Shown here: positions 43,485 through 50,504 of the stretch, one piece after another
How the letters are laid out: each line of letters opens with the position of its first letter
Numbering within the stretch: position 1 is the stretch's first letter
From: Thermogemmatispora onikobensis
GTDB taxonomy: Bacteria > Chloroflexota > Ktedonobacteria > Ktedonobacterales > Ktedonobacteraceae
Assembly: GCF_001748285.1 (NCBI RefSeq)
Contig: NZ_BDGT01000040.1
Coordinates: forward strand, 1-50,504
Reading direction: 5' to 3'
DNA length: 50,504 bases
Program-made: the position numbers and the translations under genes
Notes under the pieces: generated by a model
What the model was told of the DNA's origin: nothing
What the model saw: only the letters and a program-made list of their open reading frames with translations
Database searches by the model: none

Positions 43485-43532
43485 GGGGTGATGGTGGGGT
43501 GGTTGGAGGGCTGGGGAGGTGAGGGAAGGGGG
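43485..43532 (+). other. G-tract cluster in the hrcA-dnaK spacer
   Basis: Six runs of 3-5 G on the coding strand with loops of 7, 11, 2, 6 and 2 nt, a candidate DNA or RNA G-quadruplex. It lies in the 369-nt spacer (43387-43755), which contains no grpE, no other gene, no CIRCE and no convincing promoter. Confidence 0.5.
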
Positions 43533-43755
43533 TGGCCAGCGGTCATCTTCACTGGGTTCCCTTCTACCGCGTGCACGCTGGTGCTCTCCTGGCTCTGACG
43601 GGTGCGGGTTGAGGCTGGGCCCAACAGTCAGGCTGTCAGTGTAGGTAAGCAGACCGAGTGATAGAGCTAGAACGGACAGGCGGCTCCTTGCGATCATCCT
43701 GCTGTTCTCTCCCCCGGCCAGCGCAGAAAATCTTGCGAGATTGTAGGAGGCAACT

Positions 43756-45663
43756 GTGCCACGAGTTATTGGCATTGATCTTGGGACGACGAACTCTTGC
43801 GTTGCTGTTATGGAAGGCGGCGAGCCGGTAGTGATTCCCAACGCCGAGGGCTCGCGCACGACACCGTCCGTCTTTGCGGTGACGAAGAACGGCGAGCGGC
43901 TTGTCGGTGAAATGGCGAAGCGGCAGGCCATTACGAATCCCGAGAACACCATTTATTCCATCAAGCGCTTCATGGGGCGCAAATACGACGATCCCGAGGT
44001 CGTGCGAGATCGCAGCCTCGTTCCCTATAAAGTGATCCGTGCCAGCAACGGCGACGCCTGGGTCGAGATCCAGGGGCGTCAGTACAGCCCGCCTGAGATC
44101 TCGGCCATGATCCTTCAGAAGCTCAAAGCCGACGCCGAAGCCTATCTGGGCGAGCGCGTGACTCAAGCGGTCATCACAGTGCCAGCCTACTTCAACGATG
44201 CTCAGCGCCAGGCGACGCGCGACGCAGGCCGGATCGCCGGTCTGGAGGTCCTGCGCATCATCAATGAGCCGACAGCGGCCTCGCTGGCCTACGGCCTGGA
44301 TAAGAAGAAGGATGAGCGCATCGCCGTCTACGACCTGGGCGGAGGCACCTTCGATATCTCGCTGCTGGAGCTTGGCGAAGGGGTCTTCGAGGTCAAAAGC
44401 ACCAATGGCGATACCCATCTGGGAGGCGATGATTTCGATCAGCGCATCATCAACTGGATGGCCGAGGAGTTCCAGAAGGAGCATGGCATCGATCTGCGCC
44501 AGGATCGCATGGCCTTGCAGCGCCTGAAGGAGGCTGCTGAGCGCGCCAAGAAGGAGCTGTCTAGCTCGCTGCAGACAGAGATCAATCTGCCCTTCATTAC
44601 CGCTGATGCCAGTGGCCCCAAGCATTTGATGGTGACCTTGACGCGCGCCAAGCTGGAGCAGCTGGTGGAAGACTTGATTGAGCGCTCGCGCGGGCCGGTG
44701 ATGCAGGCCCTGGCCGACGCCGGCGTGCGCCCCGGCGATATCCAGGAGGTGGTCCTGGTCGGTGGCCAGACGCGCATGCCCGCTGTTCAGGCTCTGGTGC
44801 GCCGGATCTTTGATCGCGAACCTCATCGCGGGGTCAATCCTGATGAGGTAGTGGCCGTGGGGGCCGCCATTCAGGCCGCCGTTCTGACCGGCGATATTAA
44901 GGACGTCTTGCTGCTCGATGTGACGCCGCTCTCCCTGGGTATCGAAACAATGGGGGGAATCTTTACCCGCTTGATCGAGCGCAATACGACGATCCCGACC
45001 CGCAAGAGCCAGATCTTCTCTACCGCCAGCGACAATCAGCCGAGTGTCGAGATCAATGTGCTGCAGGGCGAGCGCGAGTTTGCTAAGGATAACCGCTCGC
45101 TGGGCAGCTTCATCCTCGATGGTATTCCGCCCGCTCCTCGCGGCGTGCCGCAGATCGAGGTGACTTTCGATATCGATGCCAATGGCATTGTGAATGTCTC
45201 GGCTCGCGATAAAGGCACCGGGCGCCAGCAGAAGATTACCATTATGCCCTCCAGTGGCCTCTCTCAGGAGCAGATCGAGCGCATGATCCGAGAAGCTGAA
45301 GAGCATGCGGCAGAAGATCAACGGCGCAAGGAGGAGGTCGAGGAGCGTAACCAGGCCGATAGCGCCGCCTATCGCGCAGAGAAAAGCCTGGCTGACCTGG
45401 GCGAGAAACTCTCTCCCGAGCAGCGTAACGAGCTAGAGACGAAAATCGCTGACGTCCGTGCTGCTTTGGAGGGTGACGATATCTCTCGCGTCAAGGCTGC
45501 ACGCGAGGCGCTTGAACAGAGCTTCTATCGTGTCAGCGAAGCCCTCTATCGTCAGGCGGAGAGCGCCGATGGCTCTTCCTCTACCACTGCGAGCGGCGAG
45601 AATGGCCAGTCGCAGGGAACGACGCAGGACGATACGATCGAGGGCGAGTACAAGGAAATGTAG
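43756..45663 (+). CDS. dnaK: molecular chaperone DnaK (Hsp70)
   Basis: ATP-dependent cytosolic chaperone that works with DnaJ and GrpE. 635 residues. Seen: [18 protein letters not shown] (phosphate 1), [54 protein letters not shown] (phosphate 2), [21 protein letters not shown], the interdomain linker [14 protein letters not shown], substrate domain from about 385, and the lid. The C-terminal EEVD-like acidic end reads [14 protein letters not shown] start at 43756 follows AGGAGG at 6 nt. dnaJ starts 26 nt after the stop. No residue of the ATPase core looks altered. Confidence 0.98.
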   Translation: MPRVIGIDLGTTNSCVAVMEGGEPVVIPNAEGSRTTPSVFAVTKNGERLVGEMAKRQAITNPENTIYSIKRFMGRKYDDPEVVRDRSLVPYKVIRASNGDAWVEIQGRQYSPPEISAMILQKLKADAEAYLGERVTQAVITVPAYFNDAQRQATRDAGRIAGLEVLRIINEPTAASLAYGLDKKKDERIAVYDLGGGTFDISLLELGEGVFEVKSTNGDTHLGGDDFDQRIINWMAEEFQKEHGIDLRQDRMALQRLKEAAERAKKELSSSLQTEINLPFITADASGPKHLMVTLTRAKLEQLVEDLIERSRGPVMQALADAGVRPGDIQEVVLVGGQTRMPAVQALVRRIFDREPHRGVNPDEVVAVGAAIQAAVLTGDIKDVLLLDVTPLSLGIETMGGIFTRLIERNTTIPTRKSQIFSTASDNQPSVEINVLQGEREFAKDNRSLGSFILDGIPPAPRGVPQIEVTFDIDANGIVNVSARDKGTGRQQKITIMPSSGLSQEQIERMIREAEEHAAEDQRRKEEVEERNQADSAAYRAEKSLADLGEKLSPEQRNELETKIADVRAALEGDDISRVKAAREALEQSFYRVSEALYRQAESADGSSSTTASGENGQSQGTTQDDTIEGEYKEM

Positions 45664-45689
45664 TTCTCTCACGTTAAAAGGACCTGTCG

Positions 45690-46847
45690 ATGCCTGCTGG
45701 TAAACGAGATTACTACGAAGTTCTGGGTGTATCGCGCCACGCAAGCGAGGAAGAAATTAAGAAAGCGTTCCGCCGCCTTGCCAAGCAGTATCACCCGGAC
45801 GCTAACAAAGAGCCAGGCGCTGAAGCGCGCTTCATTGAGATCAATGAGGCGTACGAGGTCCTGAGCGATCCGCAGAAACGCGCGGCCTACGATCGCTATG
45901 GCCATGCCGGGGTCGGCAATGGCAGCGGGGCGGCTGGCTTTGGCGGGTTCGGCGGTTTCGGCGATTTCGGCTCATTCACGACGCTCAACGACATCTTCGA
46001 GACCTTCTTCGCTGGAACGGCAGGTTCGCAGCGCCGGACGGGACCCCAGCGGGGCGCTGATATTCGCTATGAGCTGACGATTACCTTCGAAGAGGCCGTT
46101 TTCGGTTGTCAGAAGGAGATCGAGCTGCCTCGCTGGGAGACCTGTCCCCACTGCCACGGGAGCGGCGCTCAGCCAGGCACTTCGACAGCTCGCTGCTCCT
46201 CCTGCGGCGGTACTGGCGAGATCCGGCGCGTGCAGCAGTCGATCTTTGGCCAGTTTGTCAATGTGACCGTCTGCGAGCGTTGCCGGGGCGAGGGGCGTGT
46301 GATTACGACGCCCTGTGAGAAGTGTCGTGGCCAGGGGCGCGTGCGCAATAATCGTCGCGTGGTGGTCAATATCCCTGCTGGCGTGGACGATGGGATCAAT
46401 GTGCGCGTGACCGGTGAGGGCGAGGTCAGTGCCCGCGGTGGTACGCCTGGCAACCTCTATGTGATCCTGACCGTTAAGCCCCATCCCTTCTTTAAGCGCC
46501 AGGGCAACGATATCATCTATGAGCTGCCCATCAGCTTTACACAGGCGGCTCTCGGTGACGAGGTCGAGGTGCCAACGATCGATGGCAAGGCTGCAACGCT
46601 CAAGATCCCCCCTGGTACGCAGAGCGGTCGCTCTTTCCGCCTGAAGGGCCTGGGCGTCCCGGTGGTCCATAGTAGTGCGCGTGGCGATCAGCATGTGATC
46701 GTGAAGGTGGTTACTCCTACAAACCTGACCCCCGAGATGCGTCGTCTCCTCGAAGAGTTTGCTCGCCTGGAGCGTGAGCAGAGCGAGCAGAACGATAAGA
46801 ACATCTTTCGCAATCTCTTCGAGAAGACGAAAGATGTCTTTCAGTGA
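45690..46847 (+). CDS. dnaJ: chaperone protein DnaJ (type I Hsp40)
   Basis: Co-chaperone that stimulates DnaK ATPase and presents substrate. 385 residues with all type I parts: J domain (about 6-70, HPD in [10 protein letters not shown]), Gly/Phe-rich region ([12 protein letters not shown]), and four zinc-binding repeats [24 protein letters not shown] and CEKCRGQG. Next come the two C-terminal beta domains ([53 protein letters not shown]). The C-terminus ends in a short charged helix. Start ATG lies 26 nt after dnaK and is certainly co-transcribed with it. Confidence 0.98.
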   Translation: MPAGKRDYYEVLGVSRHASEEEIKKAFRRLAKQYHPDANKEPGAEARFIEINEAYEVLSDPQKRAAYDRYGHAGVGNGSGAAGFGGFGGFGDFGSFTTLNDIFETFFAGTAGSQRRTGPQRGADIRYELTITFEEAVFGCQKEIELPRWETCPHCHGSGAQPGTSTARCSSCGGTGEIRRVQQSIFGQFVNVTVCERCRGEGRVITTPCEKCRGQGRVRNNRRVVVNIPAGVDDGINVRVTGEGEVSARGGTPGNLYVILTVKPHPFFKRQGNDIIYELPISFTQAALGDEVEVPTIDGKAATLKIPPGTQSGRSFRLKGLGVPVVHSSARGDQHVIVKVVTPTNLTPEMRRLLEEFARLEREQSEQNDKNIFRNLFEKTKDVFQ

Positions 46848-46893
46848 GCCTTGATGGCGCACCTGCGCTCGAAGAGTGCCTTCAGCAGGCCGG

Positions 46894-46943
46894 GGAGGTG
46901 AGGGCGAGGAGGAGGTCTAGACTTCTTCTCTGCCCTCCCTTCC
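46894..46943. terminator. hairpin between convergent dnaJ and the EEP-fold gene
   Basis: Lower stem GAGGGC/GCCCTC extended outward by five more pairs after one mismatch, plus an inner palindromic GAGGTCTAGACTTC. Probably terminates both genes. There is no strong U-tract. Confidence 0.5.
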
Positions 46944-46973
46944 AATGGGCCACTGAGGCCAGCCTGGCCTGAT

Positions 46974-48002
46974 TTACGGCAAGGAAAGGGTGGCAAGCGC
47001 CTGGGGCGTGGTTTGGGTTGGGTCGCTCTCCGGGGATGGTGTTGCGCTTGGGCCAAACTCGGCCAGCACGGGCAGGTGATCACTGGCCTGAGACCCCGAG
47101 ATGCCGTTGCCTTCCTGCACGACCTGGCAGGCCCGCAGCCGCGGGGCCAGTTCGGGACTGGCAAAGATGAAGTCGATCCTTCCCGCTGGCATGAGCGCCG
47201 GACAGGTGAAACCTGGCTCGTGCGGATGCTGGTGGCGGAAGCAGTCGATGTAGCCTGCGCGCTGCAGCAAGGCAATGCTCTTGCGCGGCACATAAAGGCC
47301 AGCCAGGGCGTCGATGAACCAGAGCGCTGGCCGATTGCGCGCGAGGTGCGCCAGCAGTGGCTGCAGAGGACGCAGACGGTCAGGCAGCACATAGGCAAGA
47401 TGGGGATGGCCGTCGCGCTCTTGGCCCTCGTCAGGCAGGGTCTGATCCAGGTAAAGCACATAGCGTAGCAGGGCACTGGCTCGCAGCGGCTCGCCCGGAG
47501 CCAGCGCATTGAAGTCGCCCATGAGTAGGTGAGGCTGACCGTGCACGCCGGCCATGATGTTCAGAATGGCCTCGATCTCTCGCTGCCGCAGGTGCTCTGC
47601 GGCCCGCCCCTTGTGAAAGCTTGCAAGCAGATGGGCTACAAAGACGGTCAGCTCGCTCCCATCCTCCTCGCGCACGTGTATCTCCAGGACCGGGCGAGTC
47701 AGCACACCTGGCCGGACATGCACCCGGCTGGCAAGGACCGGTAGCCTGGTGAGGCAGGCCACCTGAAACTCATCGCCTGCCGTCGGGTGGTCTCCCCGAA
47801 TCAAGGTCATCTCCAGGCGCTCTGCCAGCTCCTCTACAACAGCTTTCTCCGTTCCCCGGCGTGGATTAAGCCCCTCGGGCAACCCGATAAGGTCGGGCTG
47901 GACGGCGCTGATCAGGCGCAGCAGAGGCTCGGTGCGTCGACCCTCTCCAGCGCAGGGAGTCATGCCACCGGCCAGAATATTATATGAAAGAACTCGTGTC
48001 AT
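46974..48002 (-). CDS. endonuclease/exonuclease/phosphatase-fold protein
   Basis: 342-residue member of the EEP superfamily (DNase I, exonuclease III, sphingomyelinase and inositol phosphatase relatives). The metal and catalytic motifs are intact: VLSYNILAGG at the start, VQPDLIGLPEGLN (Mg-ligand Glu), VFVAHLLASFHKG, LLMGDFNALAPGEP, RIDFIFASPEL, and the terminal SQASDHLPVLAEF. No signal peptide, so probably cytosolic. The C-terminal 20 residues are Pro/Ser/Thr rich. The substrate (nucleic acid or phosphoester) is not decidable by eye. The ATG has AAGG directly next to it, a poor Shine-Dalgarno distance. A perfect palindrome GCTTTGCA-N5-TGCAAAGC (48028-48048) lies 26-46 nt upstream. Confidence 0.82.
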   Translation of the reverse strand: MTRVLSYNILAGGMTPCAGEGRRTEPLLRLISAVQPDLIGLPEGLNPRRGTEKAVVEELAERLEMTLIRGDHPTAGDEFQVACLTRLPVLASRVHVRPGVLTRPVLEIHVREEDGSELTVFVAHLLASFHKGRAAEHLRQREIEAILNIMAGVHGQPHLLMGDFNALAPGEPLRASALLRYVLYLDQTLPDEGQERDGHPHLAYVLPDRLRPLQPLLAHLARNRPALWFIDALAGLYVPRKSIALLQRAGYIDCFRHQHPHEPGFTCPALMPAGRIDFIFASPELAPRLRACQVVQEGNGISGSQASDHLPVLAEFGPSATPSPESDPTQTTPQALATLSLP

Positions 48003-48505
48003 CCTTGTCAGTGACGGTGCTCTTCGCGCTTTGCAGAACTTGCAAAGCTCTCTTGGCTGCTCGTTCGCCCTTCACCGTGCTGTGCTCCCCGTCGGCGAAC
48101 GGCAGCGGGGCGCACAGATAGCGACCATGCTCTGCTCTCGGCTGCATGACCACTCGCAATTTAAGAACGGTTTGACCAGGGCGAAAAGCACAATCTGTTT
48201 CTCTCTGCTTCTCACTGTCTCTCGGTGGCCTCTCCCTCTGCTGTACGGCGCCGCGCTCTGCGTTAGCAAGGAGACGGTAAAAGCAGAGAGGGGAGCGGGC
48301 CGCTCAGGGAGAGTGCTGGATCGTCGAGGTGCTCGAAGGCGGGGAGTCGTAAAGAGGCTGGCTGGTTAGTTGGACCAGGTGACACCGGGTCAGGAGCCGA
48401 GCGAGCGTGTCAGGCACCAGAGGGGAGCAAGCCCAGCCCGCCGCTGTGGTGGCCTGCTCCCCCTGCTACTGAATCCAGCTTAGTTGCGAAAGATGCCCTG
48501 CTCAA
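48003..48505. other. non-coding gap with upstream palindrome and glyS 3' hairpin
   Basis: No gene supported. GCTTTGCA-N5-TGCAAAGC at 48028-48048 is an operator-like dyad for the EEP-fold gene. GGGGAGCAAGCC/GGCCTGCTCCCC (48422-48433 with 48451-48462) is a GC-rich hairpin 44 nt after the glyS stop on the minus strand, probably its terminator despite no U-tract. Confidence 0.5.
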
Positions 48506-49873
48506 TCAATGCCAGGTGACGCGCTCGAGCAAGTAAGCTGGCAGCTCCTCGATGGCCAGGCGTACCTGAGTCATCGTATCGCGGTCGCGCACCGTCACCG
48601 TTTGATCCTCCAGGGACTGGAAGTCGACGGTCACGCAGTAAGGTGTACCGATCTCATCCTGGCGTCGGTAGAGGCGCCCGATGCTGCCCGTATCGTCGTA
48701 TTGGGCCACCATCAATCGGCGCAGGCGCTCGTAGATCCCGCGGGCCAGCGTCACCAGCTCCTCGTTATTGCGCTTCAGTGGGAAGACGGCCACCTTCACC
48801 GGGGCGAGCATCGGATGCAGATGGAGCACGGTGCGTGTTTCGCCGCTCTTGCCCTGGGGATCAGGCTGCTCCTCATAGGCATCCAGCAGCAGATAGAGGA
48901 AGGTGCGATCGACGCCGCCGGAGGTCTCCACGATCCAGGGGATATAGCGCTCCTTGGTCACCTCGTCGATGTAGCTCAGGTCCTCGCCGCTATACTGGCT
49001 GTGGCGCGAGAGGTCCCAATCCTGGCGCCAGTGGATGCCCTCCCACTCCTGCCAGCCAAGGATCGTCTGATACTCGATATCGAAGGCCTGGCGGGCGTAG
49101 TGAGCCAGCTCATCGGGGCCATGCTCGCGCAGGCGTAGGCGATCCTTATGGTTAATCAACCCGCGATACCACTCGAAGCGGCGCTGTTTCCAATAGTCGA
49201 ACCACTGCTGCATCTCGCTCGGGTGGACGAAGAACTGCAGATCCCACTGTTCAAACTCGCGCTGACGGAAGAGAAAATTCCCGGGTGTCACCTCGTTGCG
49301 GAAGGCTTTGCCGATCTGGCAGATCCCAAAGGGAATCTTCATCCGTGAAGACTTAACGACGTTCAAGAAATCCAGATAGATATTCTGGCAGGCCTCACCG
49401 CGCAAGTAGGTCTTCACGCGGTCGTCTTCGACCACGCCGAGGTAGGTCTCCATGAGCAGGTTGAAGGTACGGGGTTCCATCAGCTCGCCGCCATCGTTGG
49501 GGCACTTGCGCTGCTCCAGGTTCTCGGGCGGCAGGTGATCGACGCGGAAACGCTTCTTACAGGTCTTGCACTCGACCAGGCGATCCACGAAATTCTCGAC
49601 GTGGCCGCTGGCCTCCCAGACGCGGGGATGAGTCAGGATAGCGCCCTCGATCCCCACGACGTTCTCCTGCGTCTGAACCATCGACCACCACCAGTAGCGG
49701 CGGATGTTATTGCGCAATTCGACGCCCAGAGGGCCGAAGTCGTAGACGCCAGAGACGCCACCATAGATTTCCGAGTTGGGGTACACGAAGCCGCGCCGCT
49801 TACAGAGCGAGACAATTTTCTCAAGAGGAACAAAAGCTGTTTCGCTGGTCTGTGGCTGTTCAAGCTGGGTCAT
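48506..49873 (-). CDS. glyS: glycyl-tRNA synthetase, single-chain dimeric type
   Basis: Class II synthetase that charges tRNA-Gly, of the alpha2 type also found in archaea, eukaryotes and Gram-positives. 455 residues. Motif regions: LCKRRGFVYPNSEIYGGVSGVYDFGPLGVELRNNI near the start, a Cys-x2-Cys pair in VECKTCKKRF, FGICQIGKAFRNEVTPGNFLFRQREFEQWDLQFFV (motif 2), IVETSGGVDRTFLYLLLDAYEE (motif 3), and an anticodon-binding domain (LAPVKVAVFPLKRNNEELVTLARGIYERLRR). ATG at 49873 is about 12 nt after GGAGGAG; an in-frame upstream extension runs through the leader terminator and is not real. Expression is controlled by the T-box directly upstream. Confidence 0.97.
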   Translation of the reverse strand: MTQLEQPQTSETAFVPLEKIVSLCKRRGFVYPNSEIYGGVSGVYDFGPLGVELRNNIRRYWWWSMVQTQENVVGIEGAILTHPRVWEASGHVENFVDRLVECKTCKKRFRVDHLPPENLEQRKCPNDGGELMEPRTFNLLMETYLGVVEDDRVKTYLRGEACQNIYLDFLNVVKSSRMKIPFGICQIGKAFRNEVTPGNFLFRQREFEQWDLQFFVHPSEMQQWFDYWKQRRFEWYRGLINHKDRLRLREHGPDELAHYARQAFDIEYQTILGWQEWEGIHWRQDWDLSRHSQYSGEDLSYIDEVTKERYIPWIVETSGGVDRTFLYLLLDAYEEQPDPQGKSGETRTVLHLHPMLAPVKVAVFPLKRNNEELVTLARGIYERLRRLMVAQYDDTGSIGRLYRRQDEIGTPYCVTVDFQSLEDQTVTVRDRDTMTQVRLAIEELPAYLLERVTWH

Positions 49874-49899
49874 AGGCGAGTGGTCTCCTCCTCTGCAAG

Positions 49900-50276
49900 A
49901 AAAATCGCCCCAGGCGTTCACGAACGCCAGGGACGAATATCGCCAGTGCAAGCCGCCCGGGGCTGACCTCTCTCAGGCGATATGCGCGGTTCCACCCTGC
50001 TTCTTCGCGCTCTGTGTCCCTGCCTGCCGCCTCTTCCGATGTGGAAGCTGGCCATTACAGGGCGAGAGGGAATCTCAGCGCGAAGCCACTCATTGTAGAC
50101 ATCCCGGCTCCGAAGCGCCCTTCACCGGTTCTGGATTGCCGGCCTTCCACCAACCGCCGGCTCGCTGTTATCCTCGACCGGTTACTCCTCTTCATCATCG
50201 CCGGTCTCGTTGTTCAGTTGGTCTCTCTGTCGGTCGCCAAAGGAATTGCTCTGTTAGCAGTCAGGAGCTTCTGTGT
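49900..50276 (-). promoter_or_regulatory. glycine-specific T-box riboswitch with transcription terminator
   Basis: Leader RNA that senses uncharged tRNA-Gly. On the minus strand: Stem I bulge motif GATGAAGAGGAGTA (50183-50196), distal-loop sequence AGCGAGCCGG then GGTTGGTGGAAG (about 50143-50166), specifier region TGAAGGGCGC with a GGC glycine codon at 50117-50119, and the exact T-box AGGGTGGAACCGCG (49985-49998). The competing terminator is CGTCCCTGGCGTTC-GT-GAACGCCTGGGGCG (49906-49935) followed by five T (49900-49904). The glyS Shine-Dalgarno follows within 20 nt. All canonical elements are in order and fit a transcriptional T-box of glyS. Confidence 0.93.
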
Positions 50277-50282
50277 GTCTGT

Positions 50283-50311
50283 AGTATAGCAGGGTGTAGT
50301 GGTCAGTGCAA
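50283..50311 (-). promoter_or_regulatory. promoter of the T-box-glyS transcript
   Basis: On the minus strand TTGCAC (50306-50311), 17-nt spacer, TATACT (50283-50288). Start near 50276, just before Stem I. Confidence 0.75.
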
Positions 50312-50380
50312 GAGGGCAGGACCGACCCGTCCCTGCCTGCCTGGCGTCTCCTGCCCGGCGGCCAGCCTGGCCGTCCCTGC

Positions 50381-50409
50381 TTGCCCCCTTCCTTCTTTCG
50401 TGCTACAAT
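50381..50409 (+). promoter_or_regulatory. promoter placed for a leaderless message
   Basis: TTGCCC, 17-nt spacer, TACAAT. The next six bases end at the ATG (50416), so the predicted start coincides with the start codon. Confidence 0.55.
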
Positions 50410-50415
50410 GAAACC

Positions 50416-50504
50416 ATGAAACAAAATGGCCGTGCAAAGTCTCCCACGCGGAAGAGAGTTTTTCATGTTGAGCAGCACCGTAGTCTGTTGTCTGGTAGCG
50501 CGTT
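50416..50504 (+). CDS. start of an unknown gene, cut by window edge
   Basis: Frame opening MKQNGRAKSPTRKRVFHVEQ and continuing to the window end without a stop (29 codons). The N-terminus is basic and looks disordered. No Shine-Dalgarno precedes the ATG; together with a -10 ending 6 nt before it, this suggests a leaderless mRNA. The product cannot be recognised from this fragment. Some Ktedonobacteria place DNA-repair or ribosome-related genes next to glyS, but I have no evidence here. The frame is short, so it could be chance. Confidence 0.4.
   Translation, partial: MKQNGRAKSPTRKRVFHVEQHRSLLSGSA

Noticed and set aside
43636-45321. 561-codon open frame antisense to dnaK
   Set aside because: A shadow of the GC-rich dnaK codon pattern: His/Asp/Leu/Gln-rich with no domain, no ribosome-binding site, and fully antisense to a certain gene.

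Overview
The window looks like chromosome of a GC-rich, probably thermophilic or soil-dwelling bacterium of the Chloroflexota, most like the Ktedonobacteria (Thermogemmatispora-type). This is inference, drawn from the mix of a fused MurF-Alr, a PASTA-type Ser/Thr kinase, a single-chain glycyl-tRNA synthetase behind a T-box, lone hrcA-dnaK-dnaJ, several Thr/Pro-rich lipoproteins and DUF2690-like secreted proteins. No rRNA, tRNA, CRISPR array, insertion sequence or prophage is visible. Genes on both strands have similar composition, and I see no sign of a recent island.

Layout. 1-3.6 kb: truncated response regulator, cytidine deaminase, YbdK-type carboxylate-amine ligase, ribosomal protein L9. 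3.7-10.0 kb (minus): an acyl-CoA module in transcription order: XdhC-like protein, beta-propeller lipoprotein, CoA-transferase subunits A and B, enoyl-CoA hydratase, thiolase. The gaps between its last four genes each carry a different short tandem repeat. 10.0-11.9 kb: two near-consensus sigma-70 promoters, a possible 42-residue ORF, a Rad52/DdrA-like single-strand annealing protein behind a LexA-like operator, and a small helical protein. 12.0-17.1 kb (minus): alpha/beta-hydrolase without its nucleophile serine, enolase, HisC and an unknown membrane protein. 17.8-22.7 kb: RNase PH, trehalose synthesis as two convergent genes (otsA, otsB), and a TerC/YjbE-type exporter. 23.1-29.5 kb: PASTA kinase, SelB, acyl-CoA synthetase. 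29.6-41.1 kb: unknown membrane protein and a wall-related neighbourhood (lysozyme-like lipoprotein, MurF-Alr fusion, DprA, gluzincin-type membrane peptidase, class A PBP). 41.4-46.8 kb: DUF2690 secreted protein, then hrcA-dnaK-dnaJ. 47.0-50.5 kb: endonuclease/exonuclease/phosphatase-fold enzyme, glyS with a complete T-box riboswitch, and the start of a possibly leaderless gene at the right edge.

Strong promoters are readable in this sequence (TTGACA/TATAAT type, 17-nt spacers). Several have a perfect dyad within about 40 nt of the predicted start site, with different sequences at different genes. The most interesting candidate for a new system is the 10.1-11.9 kb block: an apparently SOS-controlled annealing protein with small companions in an ordinary chromosomal setting. 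The window also contains a T-box with Gly specifier, a hrcA promoter with everted CIRCE half-sites, and G-quadruplex-prone spacers before dnaK and before the PBP gene.
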